Shown one piece after another: positions 7,999 to 13,226 of a stretch of DNA of 13,226 nt. Below the pieces are notes generated by a model. The model was not told the DNA's origin and ran no database searches. It was given only the letters and a program-made list of their open reading frames with translations. The stretch comes from Verrucomicrobiota bacterium (GTDB lineage: Bacteria > Verrucomicrobiota > Verrucomicrobiia > Limisphaerales > AV2): positions 1 to 13,226 of the forward strand of contig QHPA01000064.1 of assembly GCA_003218935.1 (NCBI GenBank), given 5' to 3'. Both the position numbers and the translations under genes were made by a program. The stretch's first letter is position 1. Every line of letters starts with the position of its first letter.

Positions 7999-8078
7999 TG
8001 AACCCGGACGAACATCCAACATCCAACGCCGAACATCGAATGTTGGATGTTGGATGTTGGATGTTTTCCCTCGGTTCA
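7999..8078. repeat. Long hairpin repeat, ATCCAAC/GTTGGAT type
   Basis: The arms AACATCCAACATCCAAC (8011-8027) and GTTGGATGTTGGATGTT (8049-8065) are perfectly complementary over 17 bp. Inside, AACAT (8032-8036) and ATGTT (8040-8044) pair around a CGA loop, separated from the outer stem by a 4x4 internal loop. Outside, TGAACC (7999-8004) faces GGTTCA (8073-8078). Each arm is itself built of ATCCAAC heptamers. From general knowledge, sequences of this type recur in verrucomicrobial and planctomycete genomes and cause spurious predicted peptides such as SNIQ..TSNVGCWMLDV. It lies between the PSD1 start and the terminator of the RRM gene. Mechanism of spread unknown. Confidence 0.85.
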
Positions 8079-8103
8079 GGGGTTTCAACGACCAGGGGGC
8101 GAC

Positions 8104-8139
8104 AAAAAAAGCGAGGCCGGGCTTCCGCCCGAACCTCGC
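8104..8139 (-). terminator. Rho-independent terminator of the RRM gene
   Basis: On the minus strand the stem GCGAGG (8139-8134) plus CGGGC pairs with GCCCG plus CCTCGC (8116-8111), closed by a GGAA loop and carrying a small TT/GC internal mismatch. Seven T residues (8110-8104) follow at once. It begins 22 nt after the RRM stop codon and would keep transcription out of the PSD1 leader. Confidence 0.9.
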
Positions 8140-8161
8140 TGGATAAAAGCGCGCTGACTTC

Positions 8162-8482
8162 CTAGTAGCGGCTACGGCCACCGCCACGACCGCCGCCAAA
8201 TTCACGACGACCGCCGCCTCCGCCCGGACGCTCTTCGCGCGGGCGAGCGATGTTGACCGTGAGGGCGCGGCCGTCCAACTCGGCCCCATTCAGGGCCTCG
8301 ATGGCCTTCTGTGCCTCTTCCGGCGTGCTCATGGTGACGAAGCCGAAGCCCCGGGGACGGCCGCTCATGCGGTCCATCATCAGGTTGGTTTCGACCACCG
8401 TGCCGTGCGCCGCAAAGGCGTCCTGCAGATCGTTCTCCGTGGTGTTGAAGGAAAGATTTCCAACAAACAGTTTTGTGCTCAT
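8162..8482 (-). CDS. RRM RNA-binding protein with glycine-rich tail
   Basis: The 106-residue protein starts at the ATG at 8482 ([12 protein letters not shown]). The frame is open 21 codons further up, but that extension lacks domain similarity, and the RRM begins right at this Met. RNP2 is LFVGNL (5-10) and RNP1 is RGFGFVTM (44-51); the single RRM ends near residue 79 and is followed by an Arg/Gly tail ([17 protein letters not shown]) ending RSRY. This matches the bacterial glycine-rich RNA-binding proteins known from cyanobacteria and common in Verrucomicrobia, where they bind single-stranded RNA and are often linked to cold response. Monocistronic, with its own strong terminator 22 nt downstream. 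No Shine-Dalgarno sequence is evident. The inverted repeat TGAACC-A-GGTTCA (8554-8566) lies 72 nt upstream and could be an operator. Confidence 0.92.
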   Translation of the reverse strand: MSTKLFVGNLSFNTTENDLQDAFAAHGTVVETNLMMDRMSGRPRGFGFVTMSTPEEAQKAIEALNGAELDGRALTVNIARPREERPGGGGGRREFGGGRGGGRSRY

Positions 8483-8553
8483 GTGATGTTTTACTGTCCG
8501 ACTTACGCTGTTCTCACCAGACTGTTCCCGACTACCGGGTTTCAAATCATCAC

Positions 8554-8566
8554 TGAACCAGGTTCA
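8554..8566. promoter_or_regulatory. Possible operator, TGAACC-A-GGTTCA
   Basis: A perfect 6-bp inverted repeat with a 1-nt spacer, 72 nt upstream of the RRM gene start. The size suits a dimeric regulator, but there is no second copy upstream of another gene in the window. The same TGAACC and GGTTCA hexamers also occur as the outer arms of the hairpin repeat at 7999-8078, which may be chance. Confidence 0.25.
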
Positions 8567-8731
8567 CTTGAGGATTTTCCATGCCGTGGGATTGACAAGC
8601 TATCTAACAGTGGGCGAAACATGGACTTTTCTGGCGGAATAGCAACTGAATTTTTGGAATTTTTTTCACGCTCTGGGCGGCGCTGGAGTCCGACGTAAGT
8701 GCCTGGACAAATGTGACGCTGATCGCGGGAA

Positions 8732-8807
8732 TTTCGCTCGTCCTCGTCGTCGTCGTTCCCGTCAGTTTCAAGGCTTTTCGAGGACGAGGAGGAGGATGAG
8801 GACGAAC
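8732..8807. repeat. Low-complexity hairpin, CTCGTC / GACGAG arms
   Basis: The left arm (about 8732-8758) is built from CGTC/CTCGTC units and the right arm (about 8779-8807) from GAGGAC/GACGAG/GAGGAT units; the arms are imperfectly complementary around a 20-nt loop containing TTTCAAGG. A short ACCCA-CGT-TGGGT hairpin follows directly. Triplet-periodic arms like these recur in verrucomicrobial intergenic DNA (general impression, not verified). Coding is unlikely: the peptides would be poly-Ser or poly-Asp/Glu. Confidence 0.65.
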
Positions 8808-8874
8808 CCACGTTGGGTGGCACTTCTGATTGTCAGCATGGGTCAAGACATCAAGAACTTGCATCCGAGCGCCT

Positions 8875-10731
8875 TTATTTTTGCGCTGCTTTGGGCAGGG
8901 CGAAGTAAAAGGTCGCGCCCTCGCCGGGTTTGCTTTCGGCCCAGACGCGGCCACCGTGCCGGACAACAATGCGCCGGACGTTCGCCAGGCCGATGCCGGT
9001 GCCTTCAAATTCGTCGGCGCGATGCAGGCGCTGGAACACACCGAACAGTTTGTTCGCATATCGCATGTCAAACCCGACGCCGTTGTCGCGAACGAAGACC
9101 ACCGCCTCCTCGGTCGTCTCGCTGGAACAGCCGGTTTCAATCTCGGCCGCGTCGCGCGGGCGTGTGTACTTCACGGCGTTGCCCAGCAGGTTGACCAACA
9201 CCTGGCGCAGCATGGCCGGATCGCCTTCGACTTTTGGCAGGCGGCTGTTTTTCCAAACGATGTTGCGGCCTCGAACGTCCTGTTCCAAGCCGTAGATCGT
9301 CTCCTGAATGAGTTTCTCTAAATCCACAGTCTTCTTCCGCATCTCCATCCGGCCCACACGCGAGAAGACCAGCAGGTCATCAATGAGCGTGCCCATTCTT
9401 TTGGCCGACTCAGAAATCGTGTTCAGGTATCGCCGGCCCTTTTCGTCCAACCCGTCGGCGGCGTGCTTTTCGAGCATATTGGCAAAGCCGTCGATGTGAC
9501 GCAGCGGAGCGCGCAAGTCGTGTGAAACAGAATAAGTGAACGCTTCCAGCTCCGCGTTGGCGGCTTCGAGTTGCGAGGTGCGCTCTTTGACGCGGCGTTC
9601 CAGGTCCTCGTTCAGGTGGCGGATCTGTTCGTCCGCCTGCTTGATTTGCGTCTGGCGTTGCTGCAACCGCTCCGCCATTTCGTCGAAAGCGCCGCCGAGT
9701 TGAACCAGCTCTGCGCCACCTTGAATTCCGCCGGTTCGGGCGCTCAGGTCCCCTTCCGCCAACCGGTTGGCAGCCGCCACCAGCGCGTGGATCGGGCGCA
9801 AAAGGAATCGCTGGCCATAGAACCGGGCCCCCAGCAGGAGTAAAACGGCCACCAGGCCCAGCACGATGGTGTTGCGAACGAGGGCTTGATTGGCTTGAGT
9901 GAAAGAAACGTTCAGCGGAATCCCCACGCTGACGAACAGAGCAGGCGATTGGCCGTCCTTGATCGCTGTCATCGAGTGCAATCGCGGGACCCCATCCACC
10001 CCTGCCAGTTCAAAGGTTCCCTTCGGCTGCGACAGAATCCTCTGCACAAGGGGAACCCCGGACAGAGATTTGCCAACCCATTTTTCCGCCTCGGGGTAGC
10101 GGGCCAAAACGTTTCCGCGCCGGTCAACCACAGTCAACGCCCCGCCCGAAGGAAGACCAACGTGTCCGGCTGCCTCCGACAACAGGGACAGTTTCAAGGA
10201 AGCAAACAGAACCCGCTTGAGCGTTCCCCGCTCGTCGAGCGCCGGGTAGCCAAAATTCAGCGCCGGCTGGCCCGTCACCTGATCCACCTGAAAATCGCCG
10301 ATGGAAAACAGCTTCGTCTGAATGACCCGCTGAAAAAAGGAGCGATCAGCGAGATTCACGGAACCATTCGTGACCGTCGCGCTGCAAAAGAGCGTTCCGT
10401 CCGTTTCGATCAAACCAAAGTCGAGGTAATCCGGCGCCAGCAGGCGCAGGTTGGAAAAATGATTTTCGCAGAACGGTCGGTTCGTCGCCAGAACCAGAAA
10501 GGGAAATTGCGCGAGTGTGGCGAGCAATTGGCGGCTGTTCTTGATGAAGTTCTCCTCATTGGCCGCCGCCAGTTGAGAGATGGCAGCCACGCCTTCCCGC
10601 ACGCGGGCCTTTTCAATCCGACGTTGTTCCAGATTGCCGTACAGCACCAGTCCGAACGCGGGAATAACCAGCAGAAGCACCAACAGGTTCAACCTCGTGC
10701 GAAGAAGCGCGAAGAATGTGGCAGGAGCCAT
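8875..10731 (-). CDS. Membrane sensor histidine kinase (extracellular sensor, HAMP, HisKA, HATPase)
   Basis: 618 residues. TM1 spans about 14-32 and TM2 about 286-304, enclosing a periplasmic sensor of about 250 residues that looks like a Cache/double-Cache domain (ADRSFFQRVIQTKLFSIGDF at 128-147 is typical of that fold). HAMP lies at about 305-360, then a coiled coil to about 395. HisKA has the phospho-acceptor His404 in SVSHDLRAPLRHIDGF. The ATPase domain has N box NLLGNAVKYT (514-523), G1 DNGVGFD (549-555) and G2 GTGIGLANVRRIV (577-589), so all catalytic boxes are intact. No receiver or response regulator is adjacent, making it an orphan kinase whose ligand and partner cannot be told. The ATG at 10731 lacks a clear ribosome site but begins right before TM1, which supports it. 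Confidence 0.94.
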   Translation of the reverse strand: MAPATFFALLRTRLNLLVLLLVIPAFGLVLYGNLEQRRIEKARVREGVAAISQLAAANEENFIKNSRQLLATLAQFPFLVLATNRPFCENHFSNLRLLAPDYLDFGLIETDGTLFCSATVTNGSVNLADRSFFQRVIQTKLFSIGDFQVDQVTGQPALNFGYPALDERGTLKRVLFASLKLSLLSEAAGHVGLPSGGALTVVDRRGNVLARYPEAEKWVGKSLSGVPLVQRILSQPKGTFELAGVDGVPRLHSMTAIKDGQSPALFVSVGIPLNVSFTQANQALVRNTIVLGLVAVLLLLGARFYGQRFLLRPIHALVAAANRLAEGDLSARTGGIQGGAELVQLGGAFDEMAERLQQRQTQIKQADEQIRHLNEDLERRVKERTSQLEAANAELEAFTYSVSHDLRAPLRHIDGFANMLEKHAADGLDEKGRRYLNTISESAKRMGTLIDDLLVFSRVGRMEMRKKTVDLEKLIQETIYGLEQDVRGRNIVWKNSRLPKVEGDPAMLRQVLVNLLGNAVKYTRPRDAAEIETGCSSETTEEAVVFVRDNGVGFDMRYANKLFGVFQRLHRADEFEGTGIGLANVRRIVVRHGGRVWAESKPGEGATFYFALPKAAQK

Positions 10732-10907
10732 AGCTAGGTCAGCCGCCGGTTGACGGCTCTCGAATTTGGTTTGGAAAAGATGAACTCACCTAACGGACGT
10801 CTTTTACGGAGAAATGGCTTTGACGCTGACGCTGGATTTCTACCATTCGCACGCCACCGAACGCAAGGAATACATTCAAATCCACCGCGGAGAAAGAAGT
10901 GGGGCAC
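10732..10907. other. Intergenic leader of the histidine kinase gene
   Basis: Non-coding 176 nt between the kinase start and the beta-helix remnant. It holds a small hairpin AGCCG/CGGCT (about 10740-10757) just upstream of the kinase ATG, which may affect its translation. No convincing promoter motif is seen. Confidence 0.4.
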
Positions 10908-11123
10908 TCATTTGAATCGCGCCAACCGCTTGCGGTCGGCGTCCGGACGCGGGCCGATCCGGTCGAACGGGATGGGCTGGAAGCCGAGCCTCCACGCCGG
11001 CGAATCCTTCGGCAACCGGAAACCGTCCGCCGCCAAGGCGACTTGCTTCGGATCCATCGTCACAAAGTTGTCCCGCACTTCGAACATTTCGGGCTTGCCA
11101 TGCCAGCCGACATTCTGCGTAAC
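10908..11123 (-). pseudogene. Remnant of a right-handed beta-helix protein (C-terminal end)
   Basis: In the minus frame ending at the TGA at 10910-10908, the last ~71 codons read VTQNVGWHGKPEMFEVRDNF, then VTMDPK, DGFRLPKDSPAWRLGFQPIP and FDRIG. The DP...FRL-x-x-DSPAW-x-LGF-x-PIPFD-x-IG pattern is the usual C-terminal signature of secreted right-handed parallel beta-helix (pectin-lyase-like) proteins, which are often polysaccharide-active. The helix coils that should precede it are absent: upstream of about 11125 the frame loses all similarity, and a REP-like element starts at 11160. The open frame to 11303 is not coding beyond the remnant. Read as the tail of a deleted gene. Confidence 0.65.
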
Positions 11124-11160
11124 CACGCACACTCTCTCTGCGCATACGTGTTTACTGATG

Positions 11161-11209
11161 GGGCGCGCAGCCGCCTCGGCTGCACCGGCCGGCGCCCTCG
11201 CCGACCGGA
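11161..11209 (+). repeat. Two-hairpin REP-like element, copy 1
   Basis: A GGGCGC head is followed by hairpin A, GCAGCCG (11167-11173) with CGGCTGC (11177-11183) and loop CCT, then hairpin B, CCGGCCGGCG (11185-11194) with CGCCGACCGG (11199-11208), loop CCCT, nine of ten pairs intact. Aligned with copy 2 exactly 210 nt downstream, loops and the inner CGGCG/CGCCG stem are identical while other stem pairs change on both sides. Confidence 0.8.
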
Positions 11210-11370
11210 TCGGGAGAGGTTCGAAAACGGAGCGTTCATTTGGTCTGGTGCTTCCGGTGTTGGGCTTCGAGGCCATATTTACCATTCCTGCGCCTTTGCG
11301 CAATCAACCTTCAGTCTGTCAAACCTCAACTTCTTCATGAAACTCAGCCGGAACGATTCAAATGGAATCA

Positions 11371-11420
11371 GGGAGCGCGCCCGCCTCGGGCGCTGCCAAC
11401 GGCGCCCTCGCCGTTGGCAT
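11371..11420 (+). repeat. Two-hairpin REP-like element, copy 2
   Basis: A GGGAGC head is followed by hairpin A, GCGCCCG (11377-11383) with CGGGCGC (11387-11393) and loop CCT, then hairpin B, TGCCAACGGCG (11394-11404) with CGCCGTTGGCA (11409-11419) and loop CCCT, a perfect 11-bp stem. Same orientation and internal spacing as copy 1. Confidence 0.85.
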
Positions 11421-11461
11421 TCCGCCGAGCCCTACCAGATAGTTCGTCCTTCTGGTGTCGA

Positions 11462-11509
11462 GTTCGGCGCGTGGCGCACCGAACAGCAGCCAGGGCGGCT
11501 GCGCTCCCC
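11462..11509 (-). repeat. Two-hairpin REP-like element, copy 3 (inverted)
   Basis: On the minus strand: head GGGGAGC (11509-11503), hairpin A GCAGCC (11502-11497) with GGCTGC (11491-11486), then hairpin B, CGCACCGAAC-type arms on + (11462-11471 with 11475-11484), loop of 3, nine of ten pairs. Hairpin A differs from copy 1 only by a swap of two loop-side bases. It faces copy 2 tail to tail across about 40 nt, a BIME-like pair with outward heads. Confidence 0.75.
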
Positions 11510-11680
11510 ATTCCTTTTGACTGAATCGTTTCGGCTAAGCCATCAACCTGGTTCGCCAACAACCCTCTTGCCGCTGGCTGGTGATGTTGTATTCTCCTTT
11601 CCGCAGATGACTCCCAAGGGCCACGTCCGCGCCAAATCGTCGATCCAGATCGATTTGCCCTCGCTGGACAACATTCCAAT

Positions 11681-12880
11681 ATGAAAACTAAACACCCCTG
11701 CCGCCACCTCGCCAACCTTGCGCTCGCCGCCGTTCTGTGCGCCGCGCTGCCGGCGTTCGCCGACGGCCCGAAGCTTCCCGGTATCGGCGCTGCGATGCAG
11801 GAGATGATCGCGAAAAACGAAATTGCCGGCGCCGTCACCGTCGTCGTCACAAAGGATAAACTCATACATCTCGAAAGCACCGGCTTCGCCGACGTCGCCG
11901 CGAAAAGGCCGATGACGCCTGACACGCTTTTCTGGATTGCTTCGATGACGAAACCGATCACCGGCACGGCGATTCTCATGTTGCAGGATGAGGGCAAGCT
12001 TAACGTCTCCGATCCCGTGGCGAAATACCTGCCCGGGTTTGCCGATCTGAAGACCCCTTCGGGCAAGCCCGCCAATCTCACGATCACGCAAATGCTCACC
12101 CACACTTCCGGGCTGGGCGAAGCGAGCGGTCCGGACGCGCAAAAGGCAAAGACGCTCGCCGATCTCGTCCCACTCTGGCTCGCGGCGCCGATGCAATATG
12201 AGCCCGGCGAAAAGTGGAAATACACGCAAAGCGGCATCAACGCCGCCGCGCGCATCGTTGAAGTGGTGAGCGGCATGACCTTTGACGCGTTTCTCCAGAA
12301 AAGACTCTTTGATCCGGTGGGAATGAAGCACACGACCTTTTACCTCGCGCCCGAACTGCAGCTGGTCACCGCGTATGCGAAAAACAAAGAGACCGGTTTG
12401 CTCGAACCGGTGCCGCCGCGTCCCGAATTCGGCCCGCGCGACCGTCCACCACAGGGCAACGGCGGGCTCTACTCGACCGCGCCCGACTACGCGCGCTTTT
12501 GCCAGATGCTCCTCAACGGCGGCGCGCTCGAAGGCCGCCGTTACCTGAGCGCCGGCGCGATGAGATTCTTCACCACACCGCAGACCGGCGACCTGCCGAC
12601 GGGATTTTTCCAGAACGAAACTTTCGGCAACCATGGCGCGAACTACAGCTGGGGCATTGGCACGTGCATTTTGCGCGCGCCGCACGACGGAGTGGCGGCG
12701 ATGCTCGCGCCGGGCACCTACGGCCACGGCGGCGCATGGGGCACTCAGGCGTGGATCGATCCCGTGAAAGGCGTCGCTTATGTGCTGATGGTGCAGCGCT
12801 CGAATTTCCCGAACAGCGACGCCAGCGACGTCCGCCGCAATTTCCAGCAGGCGGCCGCCAACGCGCTCGCGAAACAGTGA
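11681..12880 (+). CDS. Exported serine hydrolase, beta-lactamase/esterase (class C-like) family
   Basis: 399 residues with a signal peptide, hydrophobic to about residue 24 and a probable cleavage after AFA (25-27). The catalytic S-x-x-K is Ser88-Met-Thr-Lys91 in FWIASMTKPITGTA. The second motif, normally Y-x-N, appears as Tyr181-Thr-Gln in WKYTQSGINAAARIVEVVSG, a Gln variant. The third motif is the HGG (349-351) in GHGGAWGTQAWIDP, typical of the esterase/DD-peptidase-like branch instead of the KTG of true beta-lactamases. LTHTSGLG (139-146) and GGLYSTAPDYARF (261-273) are standard family landmarks. Likely a periplasmic or extracellular hydrolase of esters, peptides or cell-wall fragments; resistance is not implied. 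Monocistronic; no clear ribosome site precedes the ATG. The REP cluster lies just upstream, and a terminator stands 181 nt after the stop. Confidence 0.93.
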   Translation: MKTKHPCRHLANLALAAVLCAALPAFADGPKLPGIGAAMQEMIAKNEIAGAVTVVVTKDKLIHLESTGFADVAAKRPMTPDTLFWIASMTKPITGTAILMLQDEGKLNVSDPVAKYLPGFADLKTPSGKPANLTITQMLTHTSGLGEASGPDAQKAKTLADLVPLWLAAPMQYEPGEKWKYTQSGINAAARIVEVVSGMTFDAFLQKRLFDPVGMKHTTFYLAPELQLVTAYAKNKETGLLEPVPPRPEFGPRDRPPQGNGGLYSTAPDYARFCQMLLNGGALEGRRYLSAGAMRFFTTPQTGDLPTGFFQNETFGNHGANYSWGIGTCILRAPHDGVAAMLAPGTYGHGGAWGTQAWIDPVKGVAYVLMVQRSNFPNSDASDVRRNFQQAAANALAKQ

Positions 12881-12900
12881 GGGGCAAGGTTACTTCCGAC

Positions 12901-12938
12901 TTCCGCCTCCCGTGGCGCTTCGAGCGGAGCTTGCGGAA
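12901..12938 (+). other. Hairpin downstream of the serine hydrolase gene
   Basis: TTCCGC (12901-12906) pairs with GCGGAA (12933-12938) and CTCC (12907-12910) with GGAG (12926-12929), leaving a CTT bulge and a 15-nt loop. It starts 20 nt after the stop codon. There is no T-run, so it may be an mRNA 3'-end stabiliser or chance. The rest of 12939-13060 shows nothing. Confidence 0.3.
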
Positions 12939-13060
12939 TGTCACCGGGTTTGTCATCTTCGGTAACCTGGATTCCCATGACCGTAGGAATACAGATTTAT
13001 GCCGACTTCGTTTGTGAATAGGATCGCGCGATTTGGCCACCGCTGCAAATTCGGGTCGTA

Positions 13061-13092
13061 GGCTCGGTAGACTTCCGAGCCGGGGCTTTTTT
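13061..13092 (+). terminator. Rho-independent terminator
   Basis: A perfect 7-bp stem, GGCTCGG (13061-13067) and CCGAGCC (13075-13081), loop of 7, then GGGGC and six T residues (13087-13092). It probably ends the serine hydrolase transcript despite the 180-nt distance, or a short RNA between the two. Confidence 0.65.
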
Positions 13093-13226
13093 AACTGGCC
13101 ATAAAGAAACCGCTACCGATCCCAAGGACCGCGCCTAACAAGCTCCCAATTGGTTCCCGAATGACTGAATTCCAACATCTCGCCAGCGAATCCACTGCGC
13201 CGATGTTCAACTTTGGAATATGCCGT
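13091..13226 (-). CDS. Possible C-terminal part of an unknown membrane protein, 5' partial
   Basis: One minus frame is open from the window edge to the TAA at 13093-13091, about 44 codons. Its end is hydrophobic and glycine-rich: VIREPIGSLLGAVLGIGSGF, then FMAS. That resembles a final transmembrane helix with small-residue packing. The stop codon overlaps the T-run of the + terminator. The frame is short and no family is recognised, so this may not be a gene. Confidence 0.3.
   Translation of the reverse strand, partial: RHIPKLNIGAVDSLARCWNSVIREPIGSLLGAVLGIGSGFFMAS

Larger units (their letters stand above)
8483..8874. other. Intergenic region between RRM and histidine kinase genes
   Basis: 392 nt with no credible gene. 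It contains the possible operator at 8554-8566, an AT-rich patch around 8637-8670 with runs of T, the CTCGTC/GACGAG hairpin at 8732-8807 and a small ACCCA-CGT-TGGGT hairpin (8806-8818). No T-run follows any hairpin on the minus strand, so a terminator for the kinase gene is not evident. Confidence 0.6.

Noticed and set aside
8011..8065. CRISPR-like short repeats (ATCCAAC units)
   Set aside because: Units are 7 nt, contiguous and arranged as two complementary arms with no spacers, so this is a hairpin and not an array.
7935..8165. Small plus-strand frames encoding TSNAEHRMLDVGCWM-like peptides
   Set aside because: They are translations of the hairpin repeat, a frequent source of false gene calls, with no ribosome site.
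8542..8823. 93-codon minus frame with poly-Ser and Asp/Glu stretches
   Set aside because: The composition follows from the CTCGTC/GACGAG repeat; there is no domain or credible start.
11553..11594. ACAAC/GTTGT inverted repeat upstream of the serine hydrolase, considered as an attC-like site
   Set aside because: The complementary arms are only five bases with poor inner pairing; no integrase or cassette context is present.
11368..12727. Minus-strand frames of 321 and 394 codons across the serine hydrolase
   Set aside because: Antisense to a clear gene; they run into the REP-like repeats and show no domain.
13051..13092. tRNA-like string with GGCTCGGTAGA
   Set aside because: No acceptor stem, anticodon arm or TPsiC loop can be assembled; the hairpin plus T-run is a terminator.

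Overview
The window looks like chromosomal DNA of a Verrucomicrobiota bacterium, probably near the Pedosphaera/Limisphaerales group. The grounds are indirect: a GC-rich sequence, a PSD1 (planctomycete cytochrome/DUF1549/DUF1553) gene followed by a DUF1501 gene, a giant Ig-plus-RCC1 surface protein, a small glycine-rich RRM protein, and several families of intergenic palindromes. No rRNA, tRNA, CRISPR array or intact mobile element is visible.

Layout. 1-2280 (+): 3' part of a large secreted protein with five Ig-like repeats, seven RCC1 blades and a short C-terminal module; its start lies outside the window. 2301-2876 (-): DUF4256 protein, AT-richer than its surroundings. 2895-3297: a scar made of a head-out pair of REP-like palindromes, the C-terminal end of a REP-associated (RayT, Y1-type) transposase, and the first ~36 codons of a second DUF1501 gene. 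3298-7818 (-): a two-gene operon, PSD1 then DUF1501, 3 nt apart, with a Shine-Dalgarno sequence before PSD1. 7819-8161: a long ATCCAAC/GTTGGAT hairpin repeat and a strong terminator for the next gene. 8162-8482 (-): RRM RNA-binding protein. 8483-8874: non-coding, with a CTCGTC/GACGAG hairpin. 8875-10731 (-): orphan membrane sensor histidine kinase. 10732-11680: non-coding, holding the C-terminal remnant of a right-handed beta-helix protein and three copies of a two-hairpin REP-like element whose stems covary. 11681-12880 (+): exported serine hydrolase of the beta-lactamase/esterase fold. 12881-13226: a terminator on + and a possible partial gene on -.

How it fits together. PSD1 and DUF1501 are a co-transcribed exported pair whose exact chemistry is unknown. 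The other genes are single transcription units with no evident pathway link. The most interesting material is intergenic: two related REP-like families (both with a GGAGC-type head next to a hairpin), one beside a transposase fragment of the class known to handle REPs, and both located at truncated genes. This suggests that REP/RayT activity or repeat recombination has reshaped the gaps here. I did not find a complete undescribed defence or metabolic system.
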